64,000 nt of DNA from Schlesneria paludicola DSM 18645 (GCF_000255655.1 NZ_JH636436.1:161636-225635); one strand, 5' to 3'. Shown: positions 26,757-37,065, numbered from the stretch's first letter. Notes: generated by a model not told the origin, from the letters alone. Program-made: numbers and translations.

Positions 26757-27281
26757 GCTCGGGACGGCACGTGTCTATCGTTGTTTTGGTCGGATTTTTT
26801 TGAAATTTGCGGAACTTCCAAGCAACAATTGCGAGGTGGAGCAGACAATGATCACAGACGCTCGCGTTGTCCGTAACGATTGTTGTCACAGGGGCGACTG
26901 TTCCTGAATGAATAAGTCAAGTCGTGATGTCTTTGACGTTCCGCCGAAATGGCTCAACTGGCAAGTCAAGATCTCACAAACCAACTGTCAAATGAATCGA
27001 CATGCGCACGTGGGCAGGGTTGGGTGAGTTTGTGGAACTGCGAAGGCAATTGGTTCTTGATGGGCGTAGAGCCTAGTTCGTGACGAATTGCGAAAACATC
27101 TTGAAATCAGCGGAAAAACTTCCGTTGACAGATTTTTCAAGCGCGCATAATGTCGCTAATGGAGGCTCGAAATGAAGGTTTGCAAACGAGTTGACGCGTA
27201 AAGTCCTCGTGCCCAGGCTGTGGAATGGCTGGGGCTCTTCTGTCGTTCAACCCTGTTTAGCTTCAACGAAGCGAGAGAACG
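26757..27281. other. Spacer upstream of the DUF1573 pair
   Basis: About 525 bp. It contains a fair promoter at 27125-27151. No ORF with a convincing start or coding bias is seen. Confidence 0.35.
27125..27151 (+). promoter_or_regulatory. Candidate promoter for the DUF1573 pair
   Basis: TTGACA at 27125-27130 is a perfect -35 box, with CATAAT at 27146-27151 as -10 box (15-bp spacer; ATAATG one base on gives 16). It would start transcription about 120 bp before ATG 27282. Confidence 0.45.
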
Positions 27282-28334
27282 ATGTTTTCCCCTGCCTTAG
27301 TTCGACCGTTAAGTGCGTTATTGTTGGTGGTCTCTGCATCGTCGTTGTCTGCCCAAGACTACGACTGGGGTCGCAAGATGTTCGATCGGACGGAAGTCCG
27401 ATTTGGATCGGTCGCGAAAAACGGCGATGTCGTATTCAAGTTCAATGTCAAGAATATCTACAAAGAGGATATTCTGATTACGAGCCTTTCGACGTCGTGT
27501 GGATGTATCTCATGGCAAGAACGTGACCGGACGCCGATTCGGCTGGCTTCGGGGCAAACGCAGGAACTGTCGATTCGGCTCGATACCGTTCGCCATCAGG
27601 GCGACAAGAACGTAACCGCGTTCGTGCAGCTTTCGGAACCGACCCGCGGTTCCACCGCGTCCATCTCGATTCCGGTTCAAGGCCGGATTCGTACTGACGT
27701 TGTGCTACAGACAAATTTGCTGAATTTTGGGCAAGTTGATCTGGGGCAGGCGATGGAGCATCGCCTGAATGTGTCTTACACCGGCGGTCGACCTGATTGG
27801 GCGATTACTCAGGCAAAAGTCAACAGCCCCTATTTGACGACAAAAGTCTTGGAAAAAGGTCGAGCGGGGGGAACCGCCAATTACGAGGTCGTCGTGACGC
27901 TAAAAGGCGATACCCCTGTTTCGAAGTTGCGGGATCAAATGCTGCTCGTCACAAATGACGTCGGTGACTCTGGTTACGCTGTGGCTGTCGAAGCGCAAGT
28001 CGAGCCAGATATTGTGGTTGCGGACGTTCAGTTCGGTCAGGTCGCTTCGGGTCAGTCCAAGACGATGAATATCGTCGTCCGGGGCAAAAAACCGTTCAAA
28101 ATCGAGAAAATCGACCGAGCGAATCAGGACGATAATTTCAAGGTGAAGGCACCTGAATCGGTGTCGACGGTACATATGCTACCTATGACGTTTACTCCGA
28201 CTGGTGAACACGGGTTGTTTGAAGAGGAATTCTTTCTTACTATCTCCGGCCGTGAGCAACGGGTGACCTTCAAGGCCAAGGGTCGCGTCATGGACCAGTC
28301 TGTTACCGTCGCAAAGCCGGTGACACAGCCGTAA
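27282..28334 (+). CDS. DUF1573 secreted protein, first of tandem pair
   Basis: The protein is 350 aa. A signal peptide ends at SALSAQ-like LLLVVSASSLSAQ (residues 12-24). The rest is built from Ig-like beta domains. The first is the DUF1573 domain with FGSVAKNGDVVFKFNVKN and the hallmark LSTSCGCISW. A related domain with two further repeats follows (VDLGQAMEHRLNVSYTGG; VASGQSKTMNIVVRGKKPFKI). These are likely exported structural or binding proteins, common in Planctomycetes. GAGAGAACG precedes the ATG at 27282. Its paralogue starts 46 bp downstream (28381), so they form one operon. Function unknown. Confidence 0.88.
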   Translation: MFSPALVRPLSALLLVVSASSLSAQDYDWGRKMFDRTEVRFGSVAKNGDVVFKFNVKNIYKEDILITSLSTSCGCISWQERDRTPIRLASGQTQELSIRLDTVRHQGDKNVTAFVQLSEPTRGSTASISIPVQGRIRTDVVLQTNLLNFGQVDLGQAMEHRLNVSYTGGRPDWAITQAKVNSPYLTTKVLEKGRAGGTANYEVVVTLKGDTPVSKLRDQMLLVTNDVGDSGYAVAVEAQVEPDIVVADVQFGQVASGQSKTMNIVVRGKKPFKIEKIDRANQDDNFKVKAPESVSTVHMLPMTFTPTGEHGLFEEEFFLTISGREQRVTFKAKGRVMDQSVTVAKPVTQP

Positions 28335-28380
28335 AGTTGCTCCGCACGATCCATCGTCGTGTTTGCAGGAAGCGTGAGCA

Positions 28381-29472
28381 ATGTTGAATGCGTTGGTAGT
28401 TCGGTGTTTGACGTCGATCGGAATGCTGCTGATTGCAGTGTCTGCATTGCCTGCCCAAGGCTTGCCCGCTGGGGAAGAAGATTGGGCCCGGGCGATGGTC
28501 GACAAAGAGATGTGGAACATCAACTATAAGAGCGTCGCGCGGGGGCAGGACGTTTCGTTCCGCATCCGCGTGACGAATCTGTATAAAGAAGAAATGCAGA
28601 TCACCAGCCTCACGACATCGTGTGGTTGCATCTCGTGGGACGAAAGTCGCGGCGGGGTTCTTGCCGGGCCGATCGTGATTCCTAGTGGTCAGGAAAAGAT
28701 CCTGACGCTTCGGTTGGATACGATCCGTCATCATGGCGAGCAGCGAAACAAACGCGGGATCATCACGCTGCTCAATACGGTCAATGGCCACGCCGCGACG
28801 GCAACCGTCGTCGCAGAAGGCTATATCCGAACGGATGTCGTGCTGCAGCCGGGCTCAGTCAATTTCGGATCTGTCGATCCTCAGAAAGAGACTGAACAGC
28901 GAATCCTGGTGAACTACGCTGGCCGGAACGACTGGCGATTGCTATCCGCGAAGTGTAGCGGACCGCATGTCACTGCAGAGATTGTCGAACGCGGTCGCGG
29001 CGGTGGTGCCGTCAGTTATGAATTGATCGTCAAGTTGCTGCCGACGGCACCGATCGGGACGCTACGAGATCAGTTGATCCTGGTCACCGACGATGCCAAC
29101 AATCCGCAGATTCCGGTCCAGGTTGATGCCCGGATCGAGCCGGATATTGTCGTCACGAACGCCGACTTCGGGAAACTGATCGTCGGAAAGCCGAAGAAAA
29201 TCTCGGTGGTGGTTCGATACACCAAACAGCCTCCGAAGCCGTTCAAGATCGAGAAGTTCGAACGAACACGGTCCGAGGAATCGATCAAGGTGGAAAAATC
29301 GCCCGACAGCAAGCCGTTCCATCAACTGCTGCTGACGTTCACTCCCCCGGATGAACCCGGGCCGTTTGAGGAAGAGTTCTTCTTGACTGTCAGCGGACAT
29401 GAAGAACCAATTACGTTCAAAGCACGGGGCCGGATTGAGCCCGCTTCGCCGCAATCGGGGTCGGCTCCCTAA
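28381..29472 (+). CDS. DUF1573 secreted protein, second of tandem pair
   Basis: The protein is 363 aa and paralogous to the gene at 27282 along its whole length: the same LTTSCGCISW motif, ILTLRLDTIRHHGEQRNK versus the first copy's ELSIRLDTVRHQGDKN, and the same PFKIEKFER and GPFEEEFFLTVSGHEEPITFKARGR C-terminus. A signal peptide ends near SALPAQG (residue 24). It is secreted, with three or four Ig-like beta domains. GGAAG sits ahead of ATG 28381. Divergence between the pair is considerable, so the duplication is old. Function unknown; the family may bind other surface proteins. Confidence 0.88.
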   Translation: MLNALVVRCLTSIGMLLIAVSALPAQGLPAGEEDWARAMVDKEMWNINYKSVARGQDVSFRIRVTNLYKEEMQITSLTTSCGCISWDESRGGVLAGPIVIPSGQEKILTLRLDTIRHHGEQRNKRGIITLLNTVNGHAATATVVAEGYIRTDVVLQPGSVNFGSVDPQKETEQRILVNYAGRNDWRLLSAKCSGPHVTAEIVERGRGGGAVSYELIVKLLPTAPIGTLRDQLILVTDDANNPQIPVQVDARIEPDIVVTNADFGKLIVGKPKKISVVVRYTKQPPKPFKIEKFERTRSEESIKVEKSPDSKPFHQLLLTFTPPDEPGPFEEEFFLTVSGHEEPITFKARGRIEPASPQSGSAP

Positions 29473-29667
29473 GGTCGACGCGTCGCCTTCCGTTGCATGG
29501 ATGGCGCCCGAAGTCGTTCGATTCTGCTGTGTGGCGCTGGCGTCTGACGAATGCCATAAAACCGGTTCGCGGGATTGACGTAAGCGCTGACATTCTCGAT
29601 GCTTCCCGCAATAGCCCGTCCAGGCGTGAAAACGGATTTCTTCGATTCAACGGAAGGAAATTGCAAG

Positions 29668-30600
29668 ATGCCCATTTATAAGGACAACTCCGAGTCCATT
29701 GGCCGCACGCCGCTCGTGAAAATCAATCGATTGACACAAGGGTTGAACGCGACCGTGCTGGCCAAGATTGAAGGTCGAAATCCCGCCTACAGCGTGAAGT
29801 GCCGAATTGGCGCATCGATGATTTGGGATGCCGAAGCGTCGGGCAAGCTCAAGCCAGGCATGCATGTCGTCGAGCCGACGAGCGGCAATACTGGGATCGC
29901 GCTGGCCTATGTTTGTGCCGCACGCGGTTACCCACTGACGTTGACGATGCCCGAGACAATGTCCGTCGAACGACGAATGATGCTCAAGAGCTTCGGTGCA
30001 GAGTTGATCCTCACTCCCGGTGCCGATGGGATGAAAGGCGCGATTGCCAAGGCGGAAGAGCTGTCGAAGCAAGACGGCTGGTACATGCCGCAGCAGTTCA
30101 AGAACCCCGCCAATCCCGCGATTCACTTCAAGACCACGGGCCCTGAAATCTTCAACGATACCGAAGGCAAAGTCGACTTCTTCGTCGCGGGTGTCGGTAC
30201 GGGGGGGACGATTACGGGTGTCTCGCGCTACCTGAAGAACGAAAAGAAGCTGCCGATCAAATCCATCGCCGTCGAGCCGTCCGCAAGCCCGGTGTTGTCC
30301 GGTGGCTTGCCGGGCAAGCATAAGATTCAGGGCATTGGCGCCGGTTTTATTCCTGAGATCCTGGATCGATCCATCATTGATGAAGTCATTCAAGTGACGG
30401 ACGACGAGTCGATCGAGACCGCCAAGAAGCTGATGAAGCTGGAAGGCATCACCTGCGGGATCAGTTGTGGCGCTGCGATGGCTGCGGCATTGAAGATTGC
30501 GGCCCGTCCTGAAAACGCAGGCAAGGTTATCGTCACGATCCTGCCAGACAGTGGTGAACGCTATCTTTCGACGGCCTTGTTCGAAGATCTTCGAGCCTGA
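29668..30600 (+). CDS. cysK: Cysteine synthase A
   Basis: The protein is 310 aa. ATG 29668 is chosen over the upstream frame at 29599, with GGAAGGAAA at -10. PLP-dependent fold type II motifs: PLP lysine in [14 protein letters not shown] (Lys44), the phosphate-binding loop [14 protein letters not shown], and the substrate-binding [12 protein letters not shown]. It makes cysteine from O-acetylserine and sulfide. It is transcribed alone after the DUF1573 pair, with a strong terminator 19 bp after the stop. No SAT (cysE) partner is next to it. Confidence 0.94.
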   Translation: MPIYKDNSESIGRTPLVKINRLTQGLNATVLAKIEGRNPAYSVKCRIGASMIWDAEASGKLKPGMHVVEPTSGNTGIALAYVCAARGYPLTLTMPETMSVERRMMLKSFGAELILTPGADGMKGAIAKAEELSKQDGWYMPQQFKNPANPAIHFKTTGPEIFNDTEGKVDFFVAGVGTGGTITGVSRYLKNEKKLPIKSIAVEPSASPVLSGGLPGKHKIQGIGAGFIPEILDRSIIDEVIQVTDDESIETAKKLMKLEGITCGISCGAAMAAALKIAARPENAGKVIVTILPDSGERYLSTALFEDLRA

Positions 30601-30618
30601 TTCGCAGTCTCGCTTTGC

Positions 30619-30662
30619 AACCTCTTCGCGCTCTCGAAACGAGAGAGCACGAAGAGGTTTTT
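30619..30662 (+). terminator. Intrinsic terminator of cysK
   Basis: AACCTCTTCG-c-GCTCTC pairs with GAGAGC-a-CGAAGAGGTT, giving 16 pairs with one mismatch and a 7-nt loop (GAAACGA), followed by TTTTT. It is the clearest terminator in the window. Confidence 0.9.
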
Positions 30663-30776
30663 CATTTCGAGAGCGCGATTTGGTTTGGCCACATTGGCTC
30701 GAGGTCGACTGATTGTGTGCATGGCTACGCACGCCGGATTGCGGCAAGCAGGGCCTTTTTGTGACTGGTACGTGAA

Positions 30777-31454
30777 TTAACCCGCATTGGCCGATTGGAT
30801 CAGGTGCGTCATTGCGGCGCCATAATCCTGTTCGTCGAAGATCGCACTTCCCGCGACAAAGACCTGGCAGCCCGCCGCGGCGGCTGATCCGATCGTCGGT
30901 GCCGCGATCCCGCCATCGATCGAGAGCAGGGCTTCCTTCGGCATTTTGGCCCGGATGGTGCGTGCTTTGTCCAGCACTTGTGGCATGAACTTCTGTCCGC
31001 CAAAACCAGGCTCGACGCTCATCACCAGAACCAGGTCGCAATCTGCCAGAAAGGGTTCGATCTTATCGGCGGGCGTTCCAGGATTGATGGCCAACCCGGC
31101 CTGGCGGCCCGCTGCACGAATTCGTTTGAGGAGCTCTGTTGGTGCGGGGACGGCCTCGATGTGGAAGGTGATCGCATCGCATCCGGCTTTGATGTAGTCA
31201 TCCAGATATTTTGCGGGATCGCTGATCATCAGGTGGGCATCGAAGAAGGCTTTGGTCAAAGGCCGAACGCTTTGGATCAGGAGCGCGCCATACGACAGGT
31301 TGGGGACGAAGTGACCGTCCATCACATCCCAGTGCGCCCAGTTTGAGCCCGCGGCGTCCAGGCGTGCCAGCTCGCCACGCAGGTCGCCAAAATCGCATTT
31401 CAACATTGAGGGTGCAATGATCGGGGGGCGGTGTGTTGTTTTGGAAATGGTCAT
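30777..31454 (-). CDS. rpe: Ribulose-phosphate 3-epimerase
   Basis: The protein is 225 aa from ATG 31454 (MTISKTTHRPPIIAPSML). It has the TIM-barrel epimerase pattern: SMLKCDFGDLRGEL, HWDVMDGHFVPNLSYG (catalytic metal-binding Asp and His), FDAHLMI, CDLVLVMSVEPGFGGQKF and LLSIDGGIAAPT (second catalytic Asp). It interconverts ribulose 5-phosphate and xylulose 5-phosphate in the pentose phosphate pathway. The longer frame to 31541 lacks a good ribosome binding site. It is convergent with cysK. Confidence 0.94.
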   Translation of the reverse strand: MTISKTTHRPPIIAPSMLKCDFGDLRGELARLDAAGSNWAHWDVMDGHFVPNLSYGALLIQSVRPLTKAFFDAHLMISDPAKYLDDYIKAGCDAITFHIEAVPAPTELLKRIRAAGRQAGLAINPGTPADKIEPFLADCDLVLVMSVEPGFGGQKFMPQVLDKARTIRAKMPKEALLSIDGGIAAPTIGSAAAAGCQVFVAGSAIFDEQDYGAAMTHLIQSANAG

Positions 31455-31644
31455 GGTTTCTCTGGTCCCAGAAGGGTTTGGTTGCGTTACGAATGGTGTG
31501 TGATGTAAGCCTACCGTCGCCGTGAACTTTCGTGGAGCCATTTGCTGAAAACCGGCAGTCGGGCCGCACGGAGGTGGCTGCGTGGCCAGAGAGCCGAAGG
31601 TGTTTTTCGACCGTGGCCTGACGATTCTTCGTGGCAGGTGGTGG

Positions 31645-32589
31645 CTATCCCGGTGTGGAGTTCTGAGCCGGTTGGTCTGTGTGTTCTCGGTTCAATTGGA
31701 AGACCGTAATTTCAGGGCGAACATTGAAGCGGATTTGTAACGAGTGTCCCAGCGCGCGGTTGACATACAGGTGTCGGCCATCGGCGAGCGCAATTTCACC
31801 CGCGGCATAGTTTCGGTTCTTGACTGGCAATAGGGGGGGGCGGAGAAAGGGGGCTTTGCACTGACCGCCGTGCGTGTGGCCCGACAAGATCCAGCCTCGG
31901 TAGCCTCCCCAGATCGGTAGGTCCGCTGCATCGGGGTTGTGACACAGAGTGATGGTTGGTCGAGTGATGTCTGTTTCAGCAATCACCTTTTGGTGGCCAA
32001 AGTTTGGGCTCCACAAATCATCGAAGCCGACGATCTGCAGACCTGCGATCTCACAACGAGCATTGCGAAGCAGTTGGATTCCGACGTCGGTTGCCATTCC
32101 GGCAACCACATTTGCCACATGATTGTCCGTCCAGAACTTGCCGTAATCGTGGTTTCCCAGAACGCCAAGCGTCCCCAGTGTTCCTTGAGGGAAATGCTTT
32201 AGCACCCGCCTCATGGCGTTCAGTGGCAGGGAATTGTCTTCGCGAGTCGAGACGACGTCCCCCGTCATCACCACGAACTCGGGCTGCCATTGGGTGACGC
32301 GTTGAAACCAGTCGATCAGAAACGTCTCGGAAACGCGATCGCCGATATGGATATCGCTGATCTGGACCAGTGTTTTCCCTTCAAGTGACGCAGGCAGGCC
32401 TTCGATGGGAAGCGTTCGCCTGACGACTTCGACCCAGTGGGGTTCGAATGACCGGGAGTAGAGACCGATTCCGGCAGCACCGGCAGCGATCGCTGCGGCG
32501 CTACGCTTCAGCCAGGTGCGGCGTGACATCCCTGTCGTCATCGCGGGCGGGGCATTTGGTTCCAGCGATTCTTGAGGCGTTCCGTTCAA
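31645..32589 (-). CDS. Tat-exported metallophosphoesterase
   Basis: The protein is 314 aa. The Tat motif is SRRTWLKRSAAAIAAGAAGIGLYS (residues 22-45). Calcineurin-like motifs: QISDIHIGD (GDXHX type), VMTGDVVSTRED, LGNHDYG, LCHNPD and SGHTHGGQ. These bind two metal ions. It would cleave phosphoesters outside the cytoplasm, and the closest group is YkuE-like. The reading frame begins at TTG 32589; ATG 32541 or 32529 are alternative starts, the last close to an AGGG. It starts within 30 bp of the dispersed repeat at 32616-32710, which separates it from ftsY. Confidence 0.87.
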   Translation of the reverse strand: MNGTPQESLEPNAPPAMTTGMSRRTWLKRSAAAIAAGAAGIGLYSRSFEPHWVEVVRRTLPIEGLPASLEGKTLVQISDIHIGDRVSETFLIDWFQRVTQWQPEFVVMTGDVVSTREDNSLPLNAMRRVLKHFPQGTLGTLGVLGNHDYGKFWTDNHVANVVAGMATDVGIQLLRNARCEIAGLQIVGFDDLWSPNFGHQKVIAETDITRPTITLCHNPDAADLPIWGGYRGWILSGHTHGGQCKAPFLRPPLLPVKNRNYAAGEIALADGRHLYVNRALGHSLQIRFNVRPEITVFQLNREHTDQPAQNSTPG

Positions 32590-32615
32590 ATCTGATGCTG
32601 CCTGGGAAAACGGTC

Positions 32616-32710
32616 TCGTGGCTCAGCCACTCTGGCTTGGCAGGTTCGCGAGCGTCGCCTGCAGGTGCGGTCGGCCTGCTCGCAGCGCGTTCGTCGACGT
32701 GCCAATTCAG
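32616..32710. repeat. Dispersed repeat C, copy 2
   Basis: A 95-bp stretch aligned to 26666-26756 (GCCACTCTG, GGCAGGTTCGCG, GCCTGCTCG). The left end GTGGCTCAGCCAC folds into a hairpin and resembles the tandem repeat at 58900. It lies between the ftsY and metallophosphoesterase genes. Confidence 0.6.
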
Positions 32711-32723
32711 GATTGAAGCTCCA

Positions 32724-33671
32724 CTAGCTGGGTTGGTCGAAGAGCGCACTCACGAAGTTATCTGCATTGAAAAGTTGAAGGTCGTCGATCTGCTCACCGA
32801 CACCGACGTACTTCACGGGGATTCCCATTTGCTGGCGGATGGCCACAGTCACTCCACCCTTGGCGGTTCCATCGAGTTTTGCCAGGACAATTCCGGTGCA
32901 TTGAGCGGCTTCGCCAAAGTGCTGGGCCTGATTCAATCCGTTTTGGCCGGTGGTGGCGTCAATGACCAGCAGGCATTCGTGGGGGGCTCCTGGAATTTTC
33001 TTGTCGATGACGCGGCGGATCTTTTCGAGTTCCTTCATCAGGTTGGCCTGGTTATGCAGCCGCCCTGCGGTGTCGATAATCAGCACGTCGACGCCTGCTT
33101 TCAGGGCTTCTTCGCATCCGGCGAAGGCAACGCTGGCTGGGTCCGTGCCACTGGGGCGAGTGACGATTTCGCAGCCGAGCCGCTGGCTCCACATCGTCAA
33201 TTGTTCGACGGCGGCGGCACGGAACGTGTCACCCGCGGCGAGCATGACTTTCTTACCAGAGGTCGTCAGCAGTTTGGCGAGTTTCGCGATCGACGTTGTC
33301 TTTCCCGTTCCGTTAACGCCCGTCACCAGGATGACGGTGGGGTTTGTTTCGGCGAATCGCAACGGTGACAGCGGTTGGTCGGGGTCCCAGACGGTGCCGT
33401 TTGTGCCCTTGAGCAAGCCTTTCACCGTGTCTTTGATCGAACCCCACAGCTCATCGACGACAACGGTTCGGCCGAGGTACTTCTCGCGCAGCTCGCCGAC
33501 GATCAGTGATGATGCGGCGACACCCATGTCCGTTCGAATCAGACGGCCTTCGAACTGTTCCAGTTGTGATTCGCCAAGGATTTCGCCCGAACGGAAGATG
33601 TCGCGGACGTCGGTAAACAACAGTTGCTTGGTTCGCTGCAACCCTTGTTTCAGTTTGTCAAAAAAGCCCAT
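32724..33671 (-). CDS. ftsY: Signal recognition particle receptor FtsY
   Basis: The protein is 315 aa. The N domain is the four-helix part up to about residue 105. The G domain has GVNGTGKTTSIAKLA (P-loop), DTFRAAAVEQL, IDTAGR, AKLDGTAKGG and the end GVGEQIDDLQLF. It is the SRP-dependent targeting GTPase of the inner membrane. There is no long acidic A domain, so it is of the short type. Start ATG 33671 on the minus strand. Its promoter lies in the 415-bp region shared with typA. Confidence 0.95.
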   Translation of the reverse strand: MGFFDKLKQGLQRTKQLLFTDVRDIFRSGEILGESQLEQFEGRLIRTDMGVAASSLIVGELREKYLGRTVVVDELWGSIKDTVKGLLKGTNGTVWDPDQPLSPLRFAETNPTVILVTGVNGTGKTTSIAKLAKLLTTSGKKVMLAAGDTFRAAAVEQLTMWSQRLGCEIVTRPSGTDPASVAFAGCEEALKAGVDVLIIDTAGRLHNQANLMKELEKIRRVIDKKIPGAPHECLLVIDATTGQNGLNQAQHFGEAAQCTGIVLAKLDGTAKGGVTVAIRQQMGIPVKYVGVGEQIDDLQLFNADNFVSALFDQPS

Positions 33672-34087
33672 AGTTCCCAGATCTCGATAAACGTGACGCG
33701 CGGCGCTGGTCGGGTCGGATCATAAGTATCATACCAGACGACATCAAATCCCTCCTGAGTGGGAACGGATGGCCGGATTGTGAAACAACGATCAAAAACT
33801 TCTCAAAACGACTCATATTTGGGATGAACAGGGATTCCGTTGATCGAGAATCCGTGCAAAACAGACCAGTCTAGGTCAAAAACGGGCTTCACTCGGGCTG
33901 TACGATTTGCTAGAATCCCAATGCTTCACTGCAACCTGCGCGCCAGCCCTGTGTGTGAAGAGCTGTGCCAGCCAGAGTCTGCCCGCCGTGAGTCTTCTTG
34001 CCACGACTTCCTTCCCCGGCTGATTTCTGAGCAATTTCCGTTTCCACTGGTCCGCTTCCTGCCCGGAAGCCCGCTCATCGAGTCGCT
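33672..34087. other. Divergent region between ftsY and typA
   Basis: About 415 bp. A plausible typA promoter is at 33888-33916. The rest shows no gene or RNA. An AT-rich stretch at about 33780-33830 may carry the ftsY promoter, not resolved by eye. Confidence 0.4.
33888..33916 (+). promoter_or_regulatory. Candidate typA promoter
   Basis: TTCACT (33888-33893), a 17-bp spacer, and TAGAAT (33911-33916) give a sigma-70-like site about 170 bp before ATG 34088. Confidence 0.4.
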
Positions 34088-35923
34088 ATGAATACCCGAC
34101 GTTCAGACATCCGCAACATCGCCATTATCGCACACGTCGATCATGGAAAGACGACACTCGTTGACTGCCTGATCAAGGCCAGCGGGCAGTTTCGCGAATC
34201 GCAGGTTCAGCAGGACTGTATCCTGGATTCAAACGATCTAGAACGCGAACGCGGGATTACGATTCTTGCCAAAAACATTGCACTCAACTACATGGGTGTG
34301 AAGATTAATATTATCGACACGCCCGGCCACGCCGACTTCGGTGGCGAAGTCGAACGCGTGCTGCAAATGGCGGATGGGTGTCTCGTCCTGGTTGATGCCT
34401 TCGAAGGTCCCCGCCCTCAGACGCGTTTCGTGTTGCAGAAGGCGCTCGAAGTCGGTCTTCAGCCCATCGTCGTCGTCAACAAGATCGACCGATCCGACGC
34501 TCGACCCGACGACGTTCTTTCCGAAACGTTTGACCTGTTTGTCGAACTTGGTGCGGACGACGCAACGCTCGATTTTCCTTATATTTTCGCCAGTGGTCGC
34601 GCCGGATTCGCCACACACGATCCCGCCGTTTTCGGTGACACGATCAAGCCGTTGCTCGATATGATCATCGAGAAAGTGCCTGGTCCCGCGACGAACAGTG
34701 CTGGTCCCTTCCAGATGATGGTCACATCGCTGGCCTACTCCGAGTTCGTCGGCCGCATTGCGACGGGGCGAATCGTCGGTGGTTCGATCAAGCCGGGTCA
34801 AAAAGTCGTGCTGATGAAGGCCGACGGATCAAAGGTAAACGATCAGGTCGTCACGGTCGAGTTGTTTGACAAGCTGGGCCGGGCGGCGGTGGAAGAGGCG
34901 ACGGCGGGTGACATTGTTGCCTTGACCGGTCTCGAAAAGCCTGAAATTGGCGATACCGTTGCCGATCCATTGAATCCGATTGCTCTGCCACGCATCAGCG
35001 TTGACGAGCCTACTCTGTCGATGCTTTTCACGATCAATTCGTCGCCTCTGGCGGGTCAGAATGGCGGCGGGAAGTACCTGACCAGTCGGCATATCCGGGC
35101 ACGGTTGATGCGAGAGCTCGAATCCAACGTCGCGCTGCGAATCGAAGAGTTCGGAGAAAAAGATGCTTTCAAGGTCTCGGGCCGCGGCGTGTTGCACCTG
35201 GCAATTCTGATCGAAACGATGCGACGCGAAGGTTATGAGTTGTCCGTCGGAAAGCCGACCGTCATTCGTAAGCCGATCGACGGCAAGATGTGCGAGCCAT
35301 TCGAAATTCTTGTGATCGACGTTCCAACCGACTACGTCGGTCCGGTCATGGAAATCGTGGGCAACCGTCGCGGCGAATTGGTCGAAATGACGGCCAACGA
35401 TCACGGTTCGACTCACTTGGAGTTTTCGATCCCCTCACGCGGTCTGATCGGGATTCGAACCCGCATGCTGAACGCGACGAAGGGCGAAGCGGTCATCCAT
35501 CACCGGTTCGAACAGTACAAGCCGGTTGAAGGCTCAGTGCCACATCGCCAGAACGGCGTGCTTGTTTCTCAAGAACGAGGTCGCGCGGTCGGGTTTTCAT
35601 TGTTCAAGCTGCAAGAACGTGCCGAAATGTTCGTCGGCCCCGGCGATGACGTCTACGAAGGCATGATCGTTGGTGAGAACTCACGCGATAACGACATGGT
35701 TGTAAATCCCATCAAGGAAAAGCAGTTGACCAACATGCGTGCTTCAGGGTCGGATGAAAATATCCAACTGAAGCCGCCACGAAAGATGTCGCTGGAAGCG
35801 GCTCTCGAATACATCGAAGACGATGAATATGTCGAAGTGACCCCGCAGGTCATTCGGTTGCGTAAAATCCGCCTGACGGAACAAGAACGCAAACGGGAAG
35901 TTCGCAGTTCCGCGAACGCCTGA
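34088..35923 (+). CDS. typA: GTP-binding translational regulator TypA/BipA
   Basis: The protein is 611 aa. GTPase motifs: [12 protein letters not shown] (G1), RGITI (G2), DTPGHADF (G3), NKIDR (G4). Domains II and III and the TypA-specific C-terminal domain follow ([20 protein letters not shown], then [27 protein letters not shown]). It is a ribosome-associated elongation-factor-like GTPase, involved in stress and cold adaptation in other bacteria. It is at the usual length. A terminator follows 31 bp after the stop. Confidence 0.95.
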   Translation: MNTRRSDIRNIAIIAHVDHGKTTLVDCLIKASGQFRESQVQQDCILDSNDLERERGITILAKNIALNYMGVKINIIDTPGHADFGGEVERVLQMADGCLVLVDAFEGPRPQTRFVLQKALEVGLQPIVVVNKIDRSDARPDDVLSETFDLFVELGADDATLDFPYIFASGRAGFATHDPAVFGDTIKPLLDMIIEKVPGPATNSAGPFQMMVTSLAYSEFVGRIATGRIVGGSIKPGQKVVLMKADGSKVNDQVVTVELFDKLGRAAVEEATAGDIVALTGLEKPEIGDTVADPLNPIALPRISVDEPTLSMLFTINSSPLAGQNGGGKYLTSRHIRARLMRELESNVALRIEEFGEKDAFKVSGRGVLHLAILIETMRREGYELSVGKPTVIRKPIDGKMCEPFEILVIDVPTDYVGPVMEIVGNRRGELVEMTANDHGSTHLEFSIPSRGLIGIRTRMLNATKGEAVIHHRFEQYKPVEGSVPHRQNGVLVSQERGRAVGFSLFKLQERAEMFVGPGDDVYEGMIVGENSRDNDMVVNPIKEKQLTNMRASGSDENIQLKPPRKMSLEAALEYIEDDEYVEVTPQVIRLRKIRLTEQERKREVRSSANA

Positions 35924-35954
35924 TCACTGCGGTGTTCAATTTGAATCGATCCGG

Positions 35955-35989
35955 CCCCCAGCGCTCGATGCGTCTGGGGGTTGTTTTTT
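35955..35989 (+). terminator. Intrinsic terminator of typA
   Basis: CCCCCAG (35955-35961) pairs with CTGGGGG (35974-35980), with a 12-nt loop, then TTGTTTTTT to 35989. Confidence 0.85.
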
Positions 35990-36144
35990 AGTTCATTGGG
36001 ATCTCAACCGAGCGGCGTTGGACCGGCTGTTTAGGTGAAAAGGGGATAAAGGAGCGGTATACTTCTGCTTCCAGACGATGTGTGCCAAACGGGCCGCGAA
36101 TGTCGAGCGACCTTGATTCCGGAATCAGCAACAGGACAGACACG

Positions 36145-37065
36145 ATGATGCCAGCGGCGATCAAACCCGGTACGACTCGAATTGGTTGGATTGGGACCGG
36201 CGTCATGGGGTCAAGCATGGTCGGTCACCTGATCGGTGCCGGCTATTCTGCGACGGTGTTCACTCGATCGAAAAGCAAAGCCGAACCACTGATTTCGCGT
36301 GGTGCGGCTTGGGCGGAAACACCCAAGGCGGTGGCCGAGCAATCGGATGTGGTGTTTTCGATCGTGGGTTTTCCGAGCGACGTTCGCGAAGTAATGCTTG
36401 GGGCCGATGGGGCGCTGGCTGGGTCGAAACCCGGAAATATCCTGGTGGACATGACAACCAGCGAACCTTCCCTGGCGGTTGAGATCTATCAGGCGGCTCA
36501 GACGAAGAATGTGCATAGCGTCGACGCGCCGGTTTCGGGGGGAGATATCGGGGCAAAGAACGCCACGCTGTCGATCATGATTGGGGGCGACAAGCCGATT
36601 GTCGAAAACCTGATGCCGCTCTTTAACGCGATGGGAAAGACCCTTGTGTATCAAGGCGGTGCGGGGGCTGGGCAGCACACCAAGATGGCGAATCAGATTC
36701 TGATTGCCACAAACATGATCGGCGTCTGTGAGTCGCTGCTGTACGGTTATAAGGCGGGGCTTGACCTGCCCACGATGCTTCAATCGGTGGGACCCGGTGC
36801 CGCGGGAAGCTGGTCGCTTAGCAACCTTGGTCCCCGGATCATGAACAACAACTTTGATCCCGGTTTTTTCGTCGAACACTTCATTAAGGATATGGGAATC
36901 GCGTTGTCCGAAGCCAAGCGGATGGGGCTGAGTCTGCCCGGGCTGGCGCTCGGCGAGCAGTTGTACCTTTCGGTGAAAGCAAAGGGCTGGGGACGAAACG
37001 GGACCCATGCGCTCATGCTGGCCTTGGCGGAAATGGCGGGGATGGATTGGAAAAGTCGAAAATAA
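36145..37065 (+). CDS. 3-hydroxyisobutyrate dehydrogenase-like NAD(P) oxidoreductase
   Basis: The protein is 306 aa from ATG 36145 ([15 protein letters not shown]; the frame begins at 36082). The Rossmann motif is [16 protein letters not shown]. The family features [34 protein letters not shown] (with the catalytic Lys) and the C-terminal helical domain ([23 protein letters not shown]) are present. It acts on beta-hydroxyacids or related compounds; the substrate is unknown. AGGAC lies at -10 of the ATG. It is 178 bp before dapA on the same strand, but the two functions are unrelated. Confidence 0.87.
   Translation: MMPAAIKPGTTRIGWIGTGVMGSSMVGHLIGAGYSATVFTRSKSKAEPLISRGAAWAETPKAVAEQSDVVFSIVGFPSDVREVMLGADGALAGSKPGNILVDMTTSEPSLAVEIYQAAQTKNVHSVDAPVSGGDIGAKNATLSIMIGGDKPIVENLMPLFNAMGKTLVYQGGAGAGQHTKMANQILIATNMIGVCESLLYGYKAGLDLPTMLQSVGPGAAGSWSLSNLGPRIMNNNFDPGFFVEHFIKDMGIALSEAKRMGLSLPGLALGEQLYLSVKAKGWGRNGTHALMLALAEMAGMDWKSRK

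Noticed and set aside
29647-31041. Long minus-strand open frame across cysK and into rpe
   Set aside because: It overlaps two clear genes on other frames, has no known domain and no ribosome binding site, so it is a shadow in GC-rich coding DNA.
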